A stretch of DNA of 64,000 bases from Dendrolimus kikuchii. Lineage: Eukaryota > Arthropoda > Insecta > Lepidoptera > Lasiocampidae. Position numbers and translations under genes: made by a program. Where the stretch lies: NCBI GenBank assembly GCA_019925095.2, contig CM034409.1, positions 9,961,001 through 10,025,000 of the forward strand, given 5' to 3'. Positions 22,286 to 32,521 of this stretch are shown one piece after another (positions within the stretch are counted from its first letter, which is position 1; the number at the start of each line of letters is the position of its first letter). The notes beneath the pieces were generated by a model. That model saw only the letters and a list, made by a program, of their open reading frames with translations. It was not told where the DNA came from and did not search any database.

Positions 22286-22289
22286 CCTA

Positions 22290-22543
22290 TTGAAGTGAAA
22301 CTTCTTTCGAATCGTTGTGATTAGAAATTCGGTGAAAAGAAAAGGCGATACTAAAAAGAGATAAACACATAAATCTATAAGACTAAACCTACGACAGAAT
22401 GAGATACGAGTTTTACATTGTGCAGTACAGGTTAGAGAGTCAATAAGACCGATGATTAAACATAGGTCCAATGTGGACCGAAATAAAACTGATAATAATA
22501 TATTATCTGTGAGTATATTCTCTGAAATTTCACTTCTACTGCG
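22290..22543. mobile_element. MITE-like repeat, group Y (short copy)
   Basis: Same ends as the 19,298 copy (tgaagtgaaacttctttcg ... atttcacttctactgcg). It lacks the central part of about 100 bases that contains tgttgacggatgtagg, and has an extra acaggttagagagtcaat. Confidence 0.65.
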
Positions 22544-22583
22544 TAGGTACTGAGTATAAACATTTTTTTGGTTTTACTTCAAA

Positions 22584-22808
22584 TCTATATAAATAAAAGT
22601 GATTCGTAGAAATGTATGTTCAAGTAATGCACGTACTTACGTGCATTACTTTAGAACGACTTTATTAATTTTGATATCATTTTTAATGTGTGTGTTTCAG
22701 TGGGTCCCCGGATGGTCTAGATTCACCATGGAAACTGATAGATGGCGCTGCGATCGGGTTCTACATTTTTATTTTGTCAGGACAGGACACGTCTGCCGGG
22801 ACCTCTAG
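22584..22808 (+). mobile_element. non-autonomous Helitron-like element, short, group X4-related
   Basis: A|TCTATATAAATAAAAGTGAT to GGACACGTCTGCCGGGACCT followed by CTAG|T. The 3' part (ctagattcaccatggaaac, gatggcgctgcgatcgggtt) corresponds to reversed X4 sequence at 17,590-17,620. It contains a perfect 14-bp inverted repeat aagtaatgcacgta with a 2-base loop (22,622-22,651). Confidence 0.68.
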
Positions 22809-22887
22809 TGTAAAATAATATTGTATGTACCTTATTATTATTATTATGTCCATAGTAATTCTATCTATTATATGTATATACGTATTA

Positions 22888-23197
22888 TCCGTGCAGGAAC
22901 AGAGAAAGAATACAATTTCTTGCGGCCGGGCGGCCTGTCGTAAGAGGCGACTAAACAACCCACAGCCAGGTGGTAGGGCATTTGCCCGACTGGATGGCTA
23001 CCACACCTGGTCTAGAGCATGCCGCCATAACAACTTTGAGTTGTGTTCCGGCATTAGTGACCAGGTTCCAGACTCCCTTAAGAGAGCAGCAGCGCATTTG
23101 TAGCACCTTTGGTGTTGAAAATGTCCATAGGCGATGGTAACCGCTTTCCATTCAGTGGGCCGTCTGCCTGTCTGCTGAACTACTGCAATAAAAAAAA
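22888..23197 (+). mobile_element. SINE-like element, full length (reference copy)
   Basis: About 310 bp: tccgtgcaggaacagagaaa, then cggcctgtcgtaagaggcga, a stem formed by ggtggtagggcatttgccc and ggctacca, ttgagttgtgttccggcatt, caggttccagactcccttaa, the 3' hairpin gatggtaaccgctttccatt, and gcaataaaaaaaa. Near-duplicates acgtatt and acgtaat flank it and may be the target duplication. No RNA polymerase III A and B boxes in tRNA-like positions are evident, so the 5' origin is unknown. Overlapping open frames (65-92 residues) are not conserved among copies. Confidence 0.88.
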
Positions 23198-23221
23198 CGT
23201 AATAATTATAATTCATATTTC

Positions 23222-23415
23222 ATATTATGTACTAACTGACGAGTACCCACTTCACTGGGCGTCAAAAAAATTTATCACAATGAAATACAACCTATGTGAC
23301 TCAGGAAATGTAGATTTCTACTGGTGAAAGAATTTTCAAAATAGATTCAGTAGTTTGAGATTATTTCCTACAAACAAACTCACAAACTTCACCTCTTTGT
23401 AATGTTAGTATAGGT
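23222..23415 (-). mobile_element. Helitron-like repeat, group X8
   Basis: gagtacccacttcactgggc, cctatgtgactcaggaaatg, ctactggtgaaagaattttc and ttgtaatgttagtatagg. The same order, with gaatggtgaaagaattttt, is seen at 50,872-51,065, and reversed at 29,862-29,990. These resemble known lepidopteran Helitron interiors; termini here are not clean. Confidence 0.5.
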
Positions 23416-23759
23416 TTAAATAAATAGCAACGCGACATCAGTCCGTCCCAGGGTATAGTTGAAATCCGGCATCAGGCATCCATTGCCTGACATTCGCTGA
23501 ACTGCACCTATTTGGTACCATTGCGAGACATATTGTTTTGCTATACGAGTATATTTAATGTAATAACCATTTTATTATTATTGTTTCGTTTTGTCTTGCT
23601 ATGTGTTATAAAAACCATATAAATGTTATTCTTTCTTTCAAATAATATTGTGGCAGGTACAAAATTTTGTATCTGAGTTATAAAAATGAAGCAAAGCACT
23701 AAAATATATGTAATAAGACGGTCTGGATATCGTGTTACTTAATAAATTCATCAATTTGG

Positions 23760-24075
23760 GGAAATTACCTAAATTCAATATGGATACCCTGGAGCCACTC
23801 TACACCCGACCAGCACCGCCTCATCGTTCAACGTTTACTTGTTGTTGACAGATGGTGGACAGATGGAAGCGACGTTGCCTACTAGTGAACCTCGCATCGC
23901 GTGATCAACAAATCGCCGAGTAGTGTATCAGCGATTGGTACTAGAATACGGAATTACTCGCGCGTTAGCCACGCAAGGCAAAACGATCAAGGGTTGTCAA
24001 CGCGTGGTTCACTCACCGTCCACGCATGAATAACTCGCGATCGAAGCGATCGTATGATGATACGGAGTTGATATG
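23760..24075. other. GC-richer unidentified segment
   Basis: Noticeably richer in CG dinucleotides than its surroundings (ctcgcgatcgaagcgatcgt, gaattactcgcgcgttagcc). Frames on both strands are interrupted; the longest readable stretch, QRLVLEYGITRALATQGKT on plus around 23,929, has no recognised domain. It could be a decayed exon or a transposon remnant. Confidence 0.3.
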
Positions 24076-24189
24076 TTAGCGCATATCCATACAAGTCCAT
24101 ATAAAAATATTAACCGCACTAGCGGAGGCGGTTCTAATTCGGTCCAGAGTATCTCTAATGTGCTTATGACCTTTACTCTTTTCTATTAT

Positions 24190-24370
24190 AGGGTTTTAGG
24201 GTGCTGTAGCCATTTTGACAAAAACGAAACCCTCATGAAATCACCATGTCCGTCCGTTTGTTCATCCGTCATTGTATTGTTACATGTTTACGGGATGCGA
24301 ATTAAAATTTCGTTTCGGAAGATCACAAACTTTAAAAAAAAAAACAAGTTGTTTTGTTTCTTTTTACAAA
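24190..24370 (+). repeat. interspersed repeat X5
   Basis: gtagccattttgacaaaaac, gaaaccctcatgaaatcacc, atgtccgtccgtttgttcat. Related copies at 47,375-47,470 and 52,520-52,640. The 100-residue frame at 24,073-24,375 spans this repeat and is not a gene. Confidence 0.55.
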
Positions 24371-24675
24371 TATAACAAGTCTAAACGGTAAGGTAGAAGA
24401 TAGTAAAATATAAAACTCGCAAAGTCCGTTGTTGTGAGATTCCTGTTCGGAATGTACACTTAGTAACTCCTCGATCGCAGTTGAAACTCAATTAACTCTA
24501 TCAGAACGGGGAGACCTTATATATTCAGTAATGGCCATAAATACAAAGATATTAGCGATTGACAATAGATCGTTACATTTCAATACTTAGACAATTATCA
24601 CAAACAAGTGACGTAAACAATTAAGGCAATCATTAAAAAATTAGTCGTTAAAATTAAATTAAAAAAAATTAAAAA

Positions 24676-24897
24676 GTCGTGGAAGGCCACGACACACCTT
24701 CCATGATCAAATTGATCGTGTACTAGCAGAAGGTGATGTCAGGAGCCTTAAGAACAGACGAGCTTGCATGACAAGAGTTATGAATGTCAAAGAGGCAAGT
24801 GAGGTGTGTAAGAATAAGCCTAAATGGCACTCTGTTGTTCGTGCCTACCCCGCGAGGGAACTGGCGTGAAGTTATGTATGTATGTATGTATGTATGT
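24676..24897 (+). mobile_element. 222-bp truncated RTE-like LINE tail
   Basis: From gtcgtggaaggccacgacac to a (TATG)6-like tail. It encodes the end of the RT C-terminal region in one frame to the stop after gaactggcg. Flanked by attaaaaa at 24,668-24,675 and 24,898-24,905, a probable 8-bp target duplication in an A-rich site. Confidence 0.85.
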
Positions 24898-24909
24898 ATT
24901 AAAAAATTA

Positions 24910-25477
24910 CAGATAAAATTAAATAAAACACGTGTTCACGAGAGGTTTATCGGGTTGCCAAATATAGCATCGCAATAGTATATTACAGTCATTTATCTCT
25001 ACTACATATATGAATGCAATTTGAGGGAAAGGTGCAAATGTAAAGCGTTACAAAGTTGTTTAGTTAAATCGCAAAGCGTTAGAAATATGTTGTTCATTGT
25101 ATTTGTTCGTGTGGGTATCAACAGTCTTGAAAAAACAGAACGATGTTTCTTAACGACTTTTTTAATGAAGTCAATAAATAGCTGGCGAGATATTAGCTCC
25201 CAACTTATTTATTTGACCACTTATCCGATTTATTTGTATTTACTCGAACATTGAACATACGTATTTATTCTGAGGTCTTATAGTAGTAACTTCTCGAATT
25301 GAAAAAAATATTGACAAATACAAGTCATTCCACCTACGGTGAATGGTTTCACAGAGGTGACAAACATCCATTGTTTCTTGGCATTTGGCAGCGAAGCCAT
25401 AAGAAGCATTTAATCTAATAATAACTCGGAGTCAATTTTTTATTCATAGTAGACTTATATTATTTTTTTATTTATAA
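24910..25477. other. unassigned AT-rich sequence
   Basis: A 77-codon open frame at 25,021-25,254 has no recognisable motif. No repeats detected. Confidence 0.4.
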
Positions 25478-25905
25478 CTAGGATATGCCGGCTACTTCAT
25501 CTATGCTTGACTTGAAATTCCCGCGGGATTCTCACGACACAAAATACCGCAGTATTTCAAAAAGAATGTAAGCTATCATTTTATTGATAACTGTCGGAAT
25601 AAGCAAATTTTTACGCACCCGAACAACTACAAACGGCTCCCGGGAAAATGCTGGCGCAATTCCCGGGTTAAAAAGTAGAGAATTTGCTGTAGATCAGCGA
25701 AACCCGCATCGAAATCAGTCCAGTAGTTTTTACGTAAATCCCGAATAAACACACATACACACAAACCGACAAACAAACAAAAGGACAAGAAATCTTTAAA
25801 AAAAGAAATCGTGTTCTCCATCGTTTATATAGTCTATTCCAGTTGTATTTTTTAATAGCATCAATGTACAGACACGGCATGTTTAGAATTTTATAATAAT
25901 ATAGA
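25478..25905 (-). mobile_element. non-autonomous Helitron-like element, group X1
   Basis: A|CTAGGATATGCCGGCTAC to ATAATATAGA|T on the plus strand. It has the X1 order with cgctcccgg-like block, gtacagacacggcatgttta and a TA-rich end. Two overlapping minus-strand frames of 64 and 70 residues are repeat translations. Confidence 0.72.
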
Positions 25906-25979
25906 TAATAATTAAATTTAACCGACTAAACCCAGGATCGTGTTAACACAGGAGTGTATGTATGGCATATACTTCACAA

Positions 25980-26066
25980 ATCTGATGTTGCAAATGTCCA
26001 TAGCCGATGATAGCCACTTTCTATCTGGTGGACTGTCAGTCTATCCGATATACTTCAGCAATTAAA
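25980..26066 (+). mobile_element. degenerate 3' fragment of the SINE-like family
   Basis: gatgttgcaaatgtccatag, ccgatgatagccactttcta, ggtggactgtcagtctatcc. Matches the SINE 3' end with many substitutions, and ends caattaaataaat instead of poly(A). An old copy. Confidence 0.55.
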
Positions 26067-26208
26067 TAAATCAATATAAGTTAATATAACCCATTTCTTC
26101 ACGAAAACCTTCATAGTTTATGGACTATCCCGTACTTGCCACTGTTAGTTATTTTTTGAAAATCTTTTTAAAATTTATTTGTGACATAACAGTCAAATGT
26201 CTAAAAAT

Positions 26209-26763
26209 TGTTACAACCTAGGCCCGACAAAGACAAACTCCACGTACAGATTTGTAAAAGCACATTTTATTACCTGTCGGCATTTAAACTACTTGTAATC
26301 CTTTTACGATCGTCCTCTTTGTTCACTTATTTATTGGAATACGTTTCTAGTTATTATGGAGAACAGACTATTGTCCTATTGTACTCGTTAGCATCAGCTC
26401 ATGCTCGCATGCATAGCTCGCTCATTAGCCAGGTGTTGCGGATTAAAATTACAAGCTAATTGTAGGAAACTGTGTCGACGTTGCCGGGCGGGCACATTTT
26501 GCATTTGTGAAGTATAAAACGACGGCCTGATTGAGAGAGGAATCAGTTGAGCTACAACTAGGATACAGGCTGGACGTGTGTACATTCGGGAATCTAATAG
26601 TGACGTACTTTGCGCGTTTTAATGAATTACGACCTTCTGCATCACGTTTTTATTTGTTGTGTTCGGTTATATTTGTACCTGTGTTATACGTGTTTGTATA
26701 GTTCTAATAAACTCTATAATAATTCTAACCGCATTTTAATTCGAGTCCCGCTAACTCGTAACA
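26209..26763 (+). repeat. probable solo LTR, 555 bp
   Basis: Inverted termini TGTTAC (26,209) and GTAACA (26,763). It has a TATA-like gtataaaacg at about 26,511 and ctaataaactctataataat with AATAAA at about 26,705, the expected U3-R-U5 order. It aligns with 7,400-7,775. No internal retrotransposon sequence follows on either side. The flanks (aaaat / atatc) do not form a clear target duplication. TGTTAC..GTAACA ends fit BEL/Pao or Gypsy LTRs; I cannot choose. Overlapping 63- and 83-residue frames are not genes. Confidence 0.55.
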
Positions 26764-26769
26764 ATATCA

Positions 26770-27386
26770 ATGCATTCTACCCATAATAAGACGCCTGCCC
26801 ATATTAGATGTTATAAAACTTTTGAAATACTGCTGTTGTATGTAGCTCTCAGTAGCTTACGTATACAAATTGCCCTGCCTTATCTCGACATGAAAATCTT
26901 CTTGTCAAGAAAAATATTACAGTAGTCAAAAAATCCAGTCCAAAATATTTCGCAAAGGACTTCAACAAATTAACATTTCTAACTCAAAATCTCTTGGGAA
27001 TTGCTCGCCGTGTACAGCCTTTCAAGCAATAAAAACGTCTTCATTCCGTATTCCATTCAAGTGGAGAGATGTAAAATCTTCCACTTCATTTGCCTGACGT
27101 AGATGCCGACATTAAGACGCTGAAGAAACAATTTGGCAATGCCGACTTTCCTTCCGATAGGCAAAGTTGAATTTGCACTTTTATAAATCACATTCGGTTC
27201 TTATTTTTTTAGATTTAAAGTCCAGTTTTAAATGACATACAGGTAAAGGGCTTGTAATCCGAATGCAAAACGGGGCCAATGAGTGTTCACTGCTCGTGGT
27301 GTTAGTGATGGGACCAGACTTGTATTGCAAGTGCATCGATTATCTATTGACATATTATTTCAAATCTCCAACAAATTTATAAATTT
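26770..27386. other. unassigned AT-rich sequence
   Basis: No gene or repeat recognised. Confidence 0.4.
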
Positions 27387-27387
27387 A

Positions 27388-27762
27388 CTAGCTGACCCGG
27401 CAAACTTCGTACCGCCTCAGAATCAATAAATAAAAAACGTCGATTAATGAACGACGGGACGAACGTCAAACGTTTGACATTCAAAACAAAAAAAATGAAA
27501 AAAAAACTTCACATTTAAATTTAATTTTAATTTTGAACGACTTTTAAATTTAATTAATTTCTAAACGACGGGACGAACATCAAATGTTTGGCAGGTAGGA
27601 ATAGTTTCTAAGGGAAAGCGAAATTGTTGTTTTTACTATATTCCAAGCACTTTATCATATTTACTGACCTATTAAACCTTCCCTGGACTTCCATAAATAA
27701 TTCAAAACCAAAATTAGCCAAATCAGTCCAGCCGTTCTCGAGTTTTAGCGAGACTAACGAAT
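27388..27762 (-). mobile_element. Helitron-like element, group X3, truncated
   Basis: A|CTAGCTGACCCGGCAAACTT, then gaacgacgggacgaacgtca and ctggacttccataaataatt to cgagttttagcgagactaac. The 5' (minus-sense) terminus seen at 38,965 is missing; the element joins abruptly to a Y repeat. In the minus sense the 3' hairpin is GGC..AC-GAA-GT..GCC, before GGGTCAGCTAG. Confidence 0.68.
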
Positions 27763-27786
27763 GATACTTAAGAAGTTTATTTTGAA

Positions 27787-28097
27787 CTAGCTTCTGCCCG
27801 CGGCCTTGTCCGCGTGGAAAGATTTTTTAACTATCCCACGGGAAATCTTTAATTTTTCGGGATCAGAATAACCCTGTATATTGACCAGGGATATAAGCTA
27901 CCACCATACAAAATTTCATTTAAATCGGTCCAGTCGTTTCGGAGATTAGCCCGTACACACAGACAAACAGAGAAACAAAAAATTTGAAAAAAATCTAAAT
28001 TAATTCTATTTCACTTCTTACATCCCCCTGACTCGGTTTTTAGCATTTTTTTCATTGTACAGAAATTCGACCTCTACAGTTTTATTATATGTATATA
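27787..28097 (-). mobile_element. Helitron-like element, group X2, nested in a Y repeat
   Basis: CTAGCTTCTGCCCGCGG on the plus strand to tatatgtatata. The uninterrupted Y copy at 19,540 shows the pre-insertion site as gaattataataatatg, and the insertion lies between A and T with no duplication, as Helitrons do. The minus-sense 5' end has mutated from TC to TA. Confidence 0.75.
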
Positions 28098-28126
28098 TTA
28101 TTATAATATGTTGACGGATGTAGGTT

Positions 28127-28311
28127 TTTTATTTTTATTGCAGGAATTCAGCATACAGGCAGACGGCCCACTTTATGGAAAGCGGTTACCATCGCCTATG
28201 GACATTTGCTACACCAAATGTGCTACAAATGCGCTGCTGCTCTCTTGAGGGAGACTGGAACCCGGTCACTAATGCCGGAACACAACACAAGGTTGTTATG
28301 GCGGCATACTC
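28127..28311 (-). mobile_element. SINE-like element, 5'-truncated, with target duplication
   Basis: T-rich (poly(A) on the minus strand) ttttatttttattgcagg through gttatggcggcatactc. The minus-sense 5' third of the family is absent. It is flanked by taggtt at 28,121-28,126 and 28,312-28,317; the homologous empty site in the Y copy at 19,563 reads taggct once. This fixes the element orientation and shows LINE-type insertion. Confidence 0.88.
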
Positions 28312-28719
28312 TAGGTTAAAGGAATTATATTTATATTAATAAAAGTTAGAGAAGAATTAGCTGTGAGTATATTCTCTGAAGTTTCACTTCTGCTGCGTGT
28401 GAACTGCACACACACACAATTTTTTAAACGAGCCTATAAACCTCGTAGTGGTAAGATTTTGTAAATTTTAGTAACTGGATATGACAGCAATTTTAAAATG
28501 ATATATTTTATGATTCAAACTGTTACATGTACATAGGTTACAAGTAATGATAAACGATTCCCTTTTTCTCATGCAGACGGAAAACTTAGATTCGCCTCGC
28601 ATCGGTATATTACGATAGAAAGAACAAAGCGATAAACTTTTATAGCCTACCTTTATAGAGCCGTCTGTATCATTTTCTAATGATATATGATTTGCCCAAT
28701 ATTCCATTTGACTGGGAAA

Positions 28720-29126
28720 TCTATGATATTATAACATTCTGAACGTGCCGTGCTGTACATTGAAGCTATTTAAAAAAAACAACCGGAGTAAACTATATAA
28801 ACGATGGAGAAGACGATGATTTTTTTAAATTCCTGTCTGTTTGTTCGGGATTCACGTAAAAACTACTTGGCCGATTTCGATGCGGTTTTCACTGATCGAT
28901 AGTAAATTTTATGTAATAAAATGTGTGATACTTTTCATCCCGGCAAGCCCGCAGTAATTTTCCCGGGAGCGGATTGTGTTTTTTCAGGTGCATAAAAATT
29001 AGCTTATTCTGACAGAATTTTAAGTAAATTACTTACATTCTTTTTTAAATGCTGCAGTATTTTGTATCCGGACAATCCCGCGGGAAATTTAAGCCAAGCG
29101 TGGAAGAAGTCGCGGGCATATCCTAG
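28720..29126 (+). mobile_element. non-autonomous Helitron-like element, group X1
   Basis: A|TCTATGATATTATAACATT to GTCGCGGGCATATCCTAG|T, i.e. both canonical Helitron ends readable directly on the plus strand. Hairpin GCG..GAAGAAGT-CGC precedes the end (loop slightly mutated in this copy). Confidence 0.75.
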
Positions 29127-29129
29127 TAA

Positions 29130-29860
29130 AGCACAATTACACTAAATATTAATTTAAATTTATTTATATATAGGTTGATTTGTCTCAAAAATACAAAATT
29201 TAGACTCGTACTACTCGTATAAATTTGTTCCCATCCCTACACAAACGAATGTTTACATGCTTAAGTGACTGTTCGGTTAGTATAAGTGAATGCACTAATT
29301 GCCGACTTAATGTTTAGTTTTTGTCGCTCAAGTCTCATGAAGTATTCGATCGAGAGCTACATCAAATAAAACTACTATAACCAACCAAGCTGCTTGCTGC
29401 AATTTGGCTAGGTAAAAGATGATATGAAAGTTGAAAAGCAGACTTTGGGTTCTAGAAGGAACGATCCCAATGCAACGAGGGTTTAAGTTTAGGACGATAA
29501 TGATGATGCAAATGCTTTACTAACGAAATCCATTGTTTAAGAAAAGATTTTGATAATGTATTTTACAAATCTCTACTTAAATTAAATACATTGATTAGGC
29601 GAAACGGGAATATCTTAAAGTATCAAGACGCAAGGATTCATATTCATGAAAGTCAAAAATGGGTAGATAATGATTTTTAATTGTATAATACTTTAATATC
29701 TAAGCTTACAAAATTAATATTATGAATTCATAACCACATTAATGATCAAATTTAAAAAGTAAATGCAAAACGTAATGTTGCCAATATACGGCAATATAAA
29801 CTCTTGAATTAATCAATCGAAGCAAGTAAACATTTGAACTGTCAATCTACACGTCTACAC
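29130..29860. other. unassigned AT-rich sequence
   Basis: No gene or repeat recognised. Confidence 0.4.
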
Positions 29861-29861
29861 T

Positions 29862-29990
29862 AATAATATTACGGGGAAAGATTTGTACTTTTGTATGTTT
29901 GTAACGAATAAACTACTATACCGATTTCAAAAATTATTTCACCATTAGAATGCTACATTGTCTTTGAGTAACATAGGTTATATTTATTAC
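29862..29990 (+). mobile_element. Helitron-like repeat fragment, group X8
   Basis: actaataatattacggggaa, gtatgtttgtaacgaataaa, ctactataccgatttcaaaa, ttgagtaacataggttat. Reverse of the 23,222 and 50,872 copies; the CTAG end is missing. Confidence 0.5.
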
Positions 29991-29994
29991 TAGA

Positions 29995-31440
29995 AAAATT
30001 AGGAAACCCTACTAAAACTTCAATAATATAAACCAAAATGTTTAAAACATAAATGTCCACCCGTGCAAAGATGAGATGAGCCGCTAGTACATGATAATCA
30101 TCTCAAAATACTCTATAACCTTACAAACTGAAGTAGCGGGTGTAATTTAGTTACATATATTACAACTCAGTTTATGTTTTCGAAACCGACAGCGTATCCA
30201 ACTTCAATCAAAAGCCATTCGTGTCTGCGTTATGGCGCAATATGAGAGCGAATGACGACGAGTCACGGAACTACGATCCGAGCTACACAGCTGTTACAAC
30301 CGCATTGTAATACACACTGCACTCACTGTCACTAAGAATGACAAGCAAAAAAGTCTGCATACATATTGTGTGTTTGGGAAAAAATTTACGATACCTACAT
30401 TTTTTTTTTTTAATGGTACATGAAGTTATTTTACATATTTTGCCTATTCTAATAATATATACAACTTAATTTATAAAAGATAAAAACTAGAAATAGTACA
30501 TAAGTCCCAAATCACCGTCAGTTGGGAACGTCTCCAAAACGCTGGCCGCATCATCACATTGTATGTCAACGCTTATGCGTTGCCCAAAACCTACAGTTTT
30601 AAATACATATATGTCTAGCTCTTGCCTGCTGCTTCAATCGAGTAGATTTAAAGCAGTAATAGTATGAGTAGTAAAAAAAAGATAAAAGTTAGGAAGGTGA
30701 GAAGGAGTCTCCCTTCTCTATGCCCTAGACAGTCAAATCTCGCATATAATACACATCGGTCCATGACATGAATACAAAGAACTCTCTTTTAGATCGAAAC
30801 AATCAAACGGCTAAGAAAAATTATTAAGGTTTTATAAAGTGTCGTTTTTACTCGATTTTATTATTTATCGCACATTTTAGTTTCAATAAAAAAAGTGTTT
30901 GTATTCTTTTCTAACAGTATGTCAAATACAGCAATAACATTCCAGCAAACCACTGTAGTCATAATTTCTCAGAGAATATTATTTTAAACGTAAAATAAAA
31001 TTTGAAAATTTTAAACTTAGTACAATTAAAGCCGCAATTCGTTGACCTGTTTTAAAATTTATGAAAAAGTTAAACATTTTAGAATCTAACTCAGTATGAA
31101 AAACGAGATTAACAACATCCGGGGGAAATTTTAGTGGTCTACGAGTTAGTGGGACCATAGCCCTTGAAATAATTTCGCTGGTTTTAATACTTAATGGTCT
31201 GGTATTCGGAGACATATCTAAACTTGATCCTGGCAATAGGAAAGTAACTAGCCAACTTAAGATCTGCCCTCTTCTGGATCGGTTCGGGTTTGCAGTTCGT
31301 AATAACGCACGACACCGTTTTCATGTCACAAAGCATTTGACAGCGCACTGACAATGAATCAAAATCTAAGCTCTCAGGATAAAAAGGCACACGCTTGACG
31401 TAATACGACGGCGGTCAAACGTTGACTTGACATTCTTTTC
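29995..31440. other. about 1.4 kb without recognisable gene or repeat
   Basis: Overlapping minus-strand frames of 68 and 85 codons at 30,979-31,390 show no motifs. The segment 31,190-31,400 is less AT-rich. A decayed exon or element cannot be excluded. Confidence 0.35.
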
Positions 31441-31443
31441 TTT

Positions 31444-31700
31444 TTATAATAGATTGGTTTGCGTTTGACCACGATCACGTCCAATGCCGGACGATGATGC
31501 AGTCGAAGATGGAGCATGCTTACCTAGATAGTACCTGTTTATATGAGACTTGAAGACACCGGGATTGTACTTTTCGGGAAACACATACCCTGGCAGTGCA
31601 TTCCACAATTCTGCCGAAACACATACAACACAACATTCAGAAAATATGCCTTGCCTTTCTGTCATTTCGTGTCGGACATTGTCTCGCACTGAATTGAGGG
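31444..31700 (-). pseudogene. possible retrotransposon remnant
   Basis: The minus-strand frame 31,444-31,689 reads SAELWNALPGYVFPEKYNPG then VFKSHINRYYLGKHAP. The pattern S-x-LWN-x-LP ... F-x-P ... N-x-x-x-FK-x-x-(I/V)-N-x-(Y/H) is what I know from the C-terminal end of many arthropod LINE reverse transcriptases (Jockey/CR1-like). It opens with a Met in a short decayed copy; upstream frames are lost. Identification is by pattern memory only. Confidence 0.5.
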
Positions 31701-31779
31701 TAGATAATATATTAGGGAAACGATGTTTTATCTACAATATGTCTCTCAATTTATCATTACCTATAATATGTTAATCAAA

Positions 31780-32509
31780 TGTTGTATGGTGTTTTGAAAG
31801 AGAAGAAACCAGAACGAATGCAAGGATAATGGTCGATGATGTTATGCTGGAGCAAGTGAATGAGTTTGTATATTTTGGATGTGCTTTTAGCAGGGATGGA
31901 AGGTACACCGCTGATATAGAAAGAAGAGTGAATTTGGGGAATAGTGTGAATGGAGCGTTAGGTAAACTTCTAGGCGCTAAGAACCTCAGCCAGAAGGCCC
32001 AGCTTGCCATACACAACGCGGTGCTGGTACCTACGCTCACGTATGGAAGCGAGAGTTGGGTATGGAAGAGAGAGCATTAAAGTAGAGTAAACGCGGTCGA
32101 GATGCGAGCACTGCTTAAAATCTGCGGAGTGACGCTCGCGGACCGCGTTCGTAATACCGAAGTAAGAAAGTGAGTCGGTCTGAAAGAGAGTGTCGGGGTG
32201 AAGGTAAGGAAAGGGATGCTCCGGTGGTTCGGGCATGTGGAAAGAATGCATGATGAAAGAATGACTAAACAGACATACAATACAAAAGTGGATGGATGCA
32301 GAAGTCGTGGAAGGCCACGACACACCTTCCATGATCAAATTGATCGTGTACTAGCAGAAGGTGATGTCAGGAGCCTTAAGAACAGACGAGCGTGCATGAC
32401 AAGAGCTATGAATGTCAAAAAAGCAAGTGAGGTGTGTAAGAATAAGCCTGAATGGCGGTCTGTTGTTCGTGCCTACCCCGCAAAGGAACTGGCGTGAAGT
32501 TATGTATGT
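31780..32509 (+). mobile_element. 730-bp truncated RTE-like LINE with 12-bp target duplication
   Basis: The longest copy of the main LINE family here. A single frame runs to the stop near 32,497, broken by stops at 32,078 (after VWKREH) and 32,171 (after NTEVRK). It encodes the RT thumb and C-terminal region: VNEFVYFGCAFSRDGRYT, then HNAVLVPTLTYGSESWVW, ICGVTLADRVRNTE, RKGMLRWFGHVERMHDERM and SRGRPRHTFHDQIDRV. The catalytic FADD-type palm is missing. The 3' end is (TATG)n. atgttaatcaaa occurs at 31,768-31,779 and 32,510-32,521, giving the insertion boundaries; the tail can share ATGT with it. Confidence 0.9.
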
Positions 32510-32521
32510 ATGTTAATCAAA

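Larger units (their letters stand above)
27763..28396. mobile_element. Y repeat split by a Helitron and a SINE
   Basis: Pieces of Y at 27,763-27,786 (gatacttaagaagtttattt), 28,098-28,126 (ttattataatatgttgacgg) and 28,312-28,396 (ttaaaggaattatatttata ... gaagtttcacttctgctgcg) read as one continuous copy of 19,510-19,653 once the two insertions are removed. Confidence 0.82.

Noticed and set aside
31970..32338. Minus-strand frames opposite the LINE tails (122, 82, 109, 84, 120 and 125 codons at several loci)
   Set aside because: Antisense shadows of the RTE-like C-terminal coding sequence.
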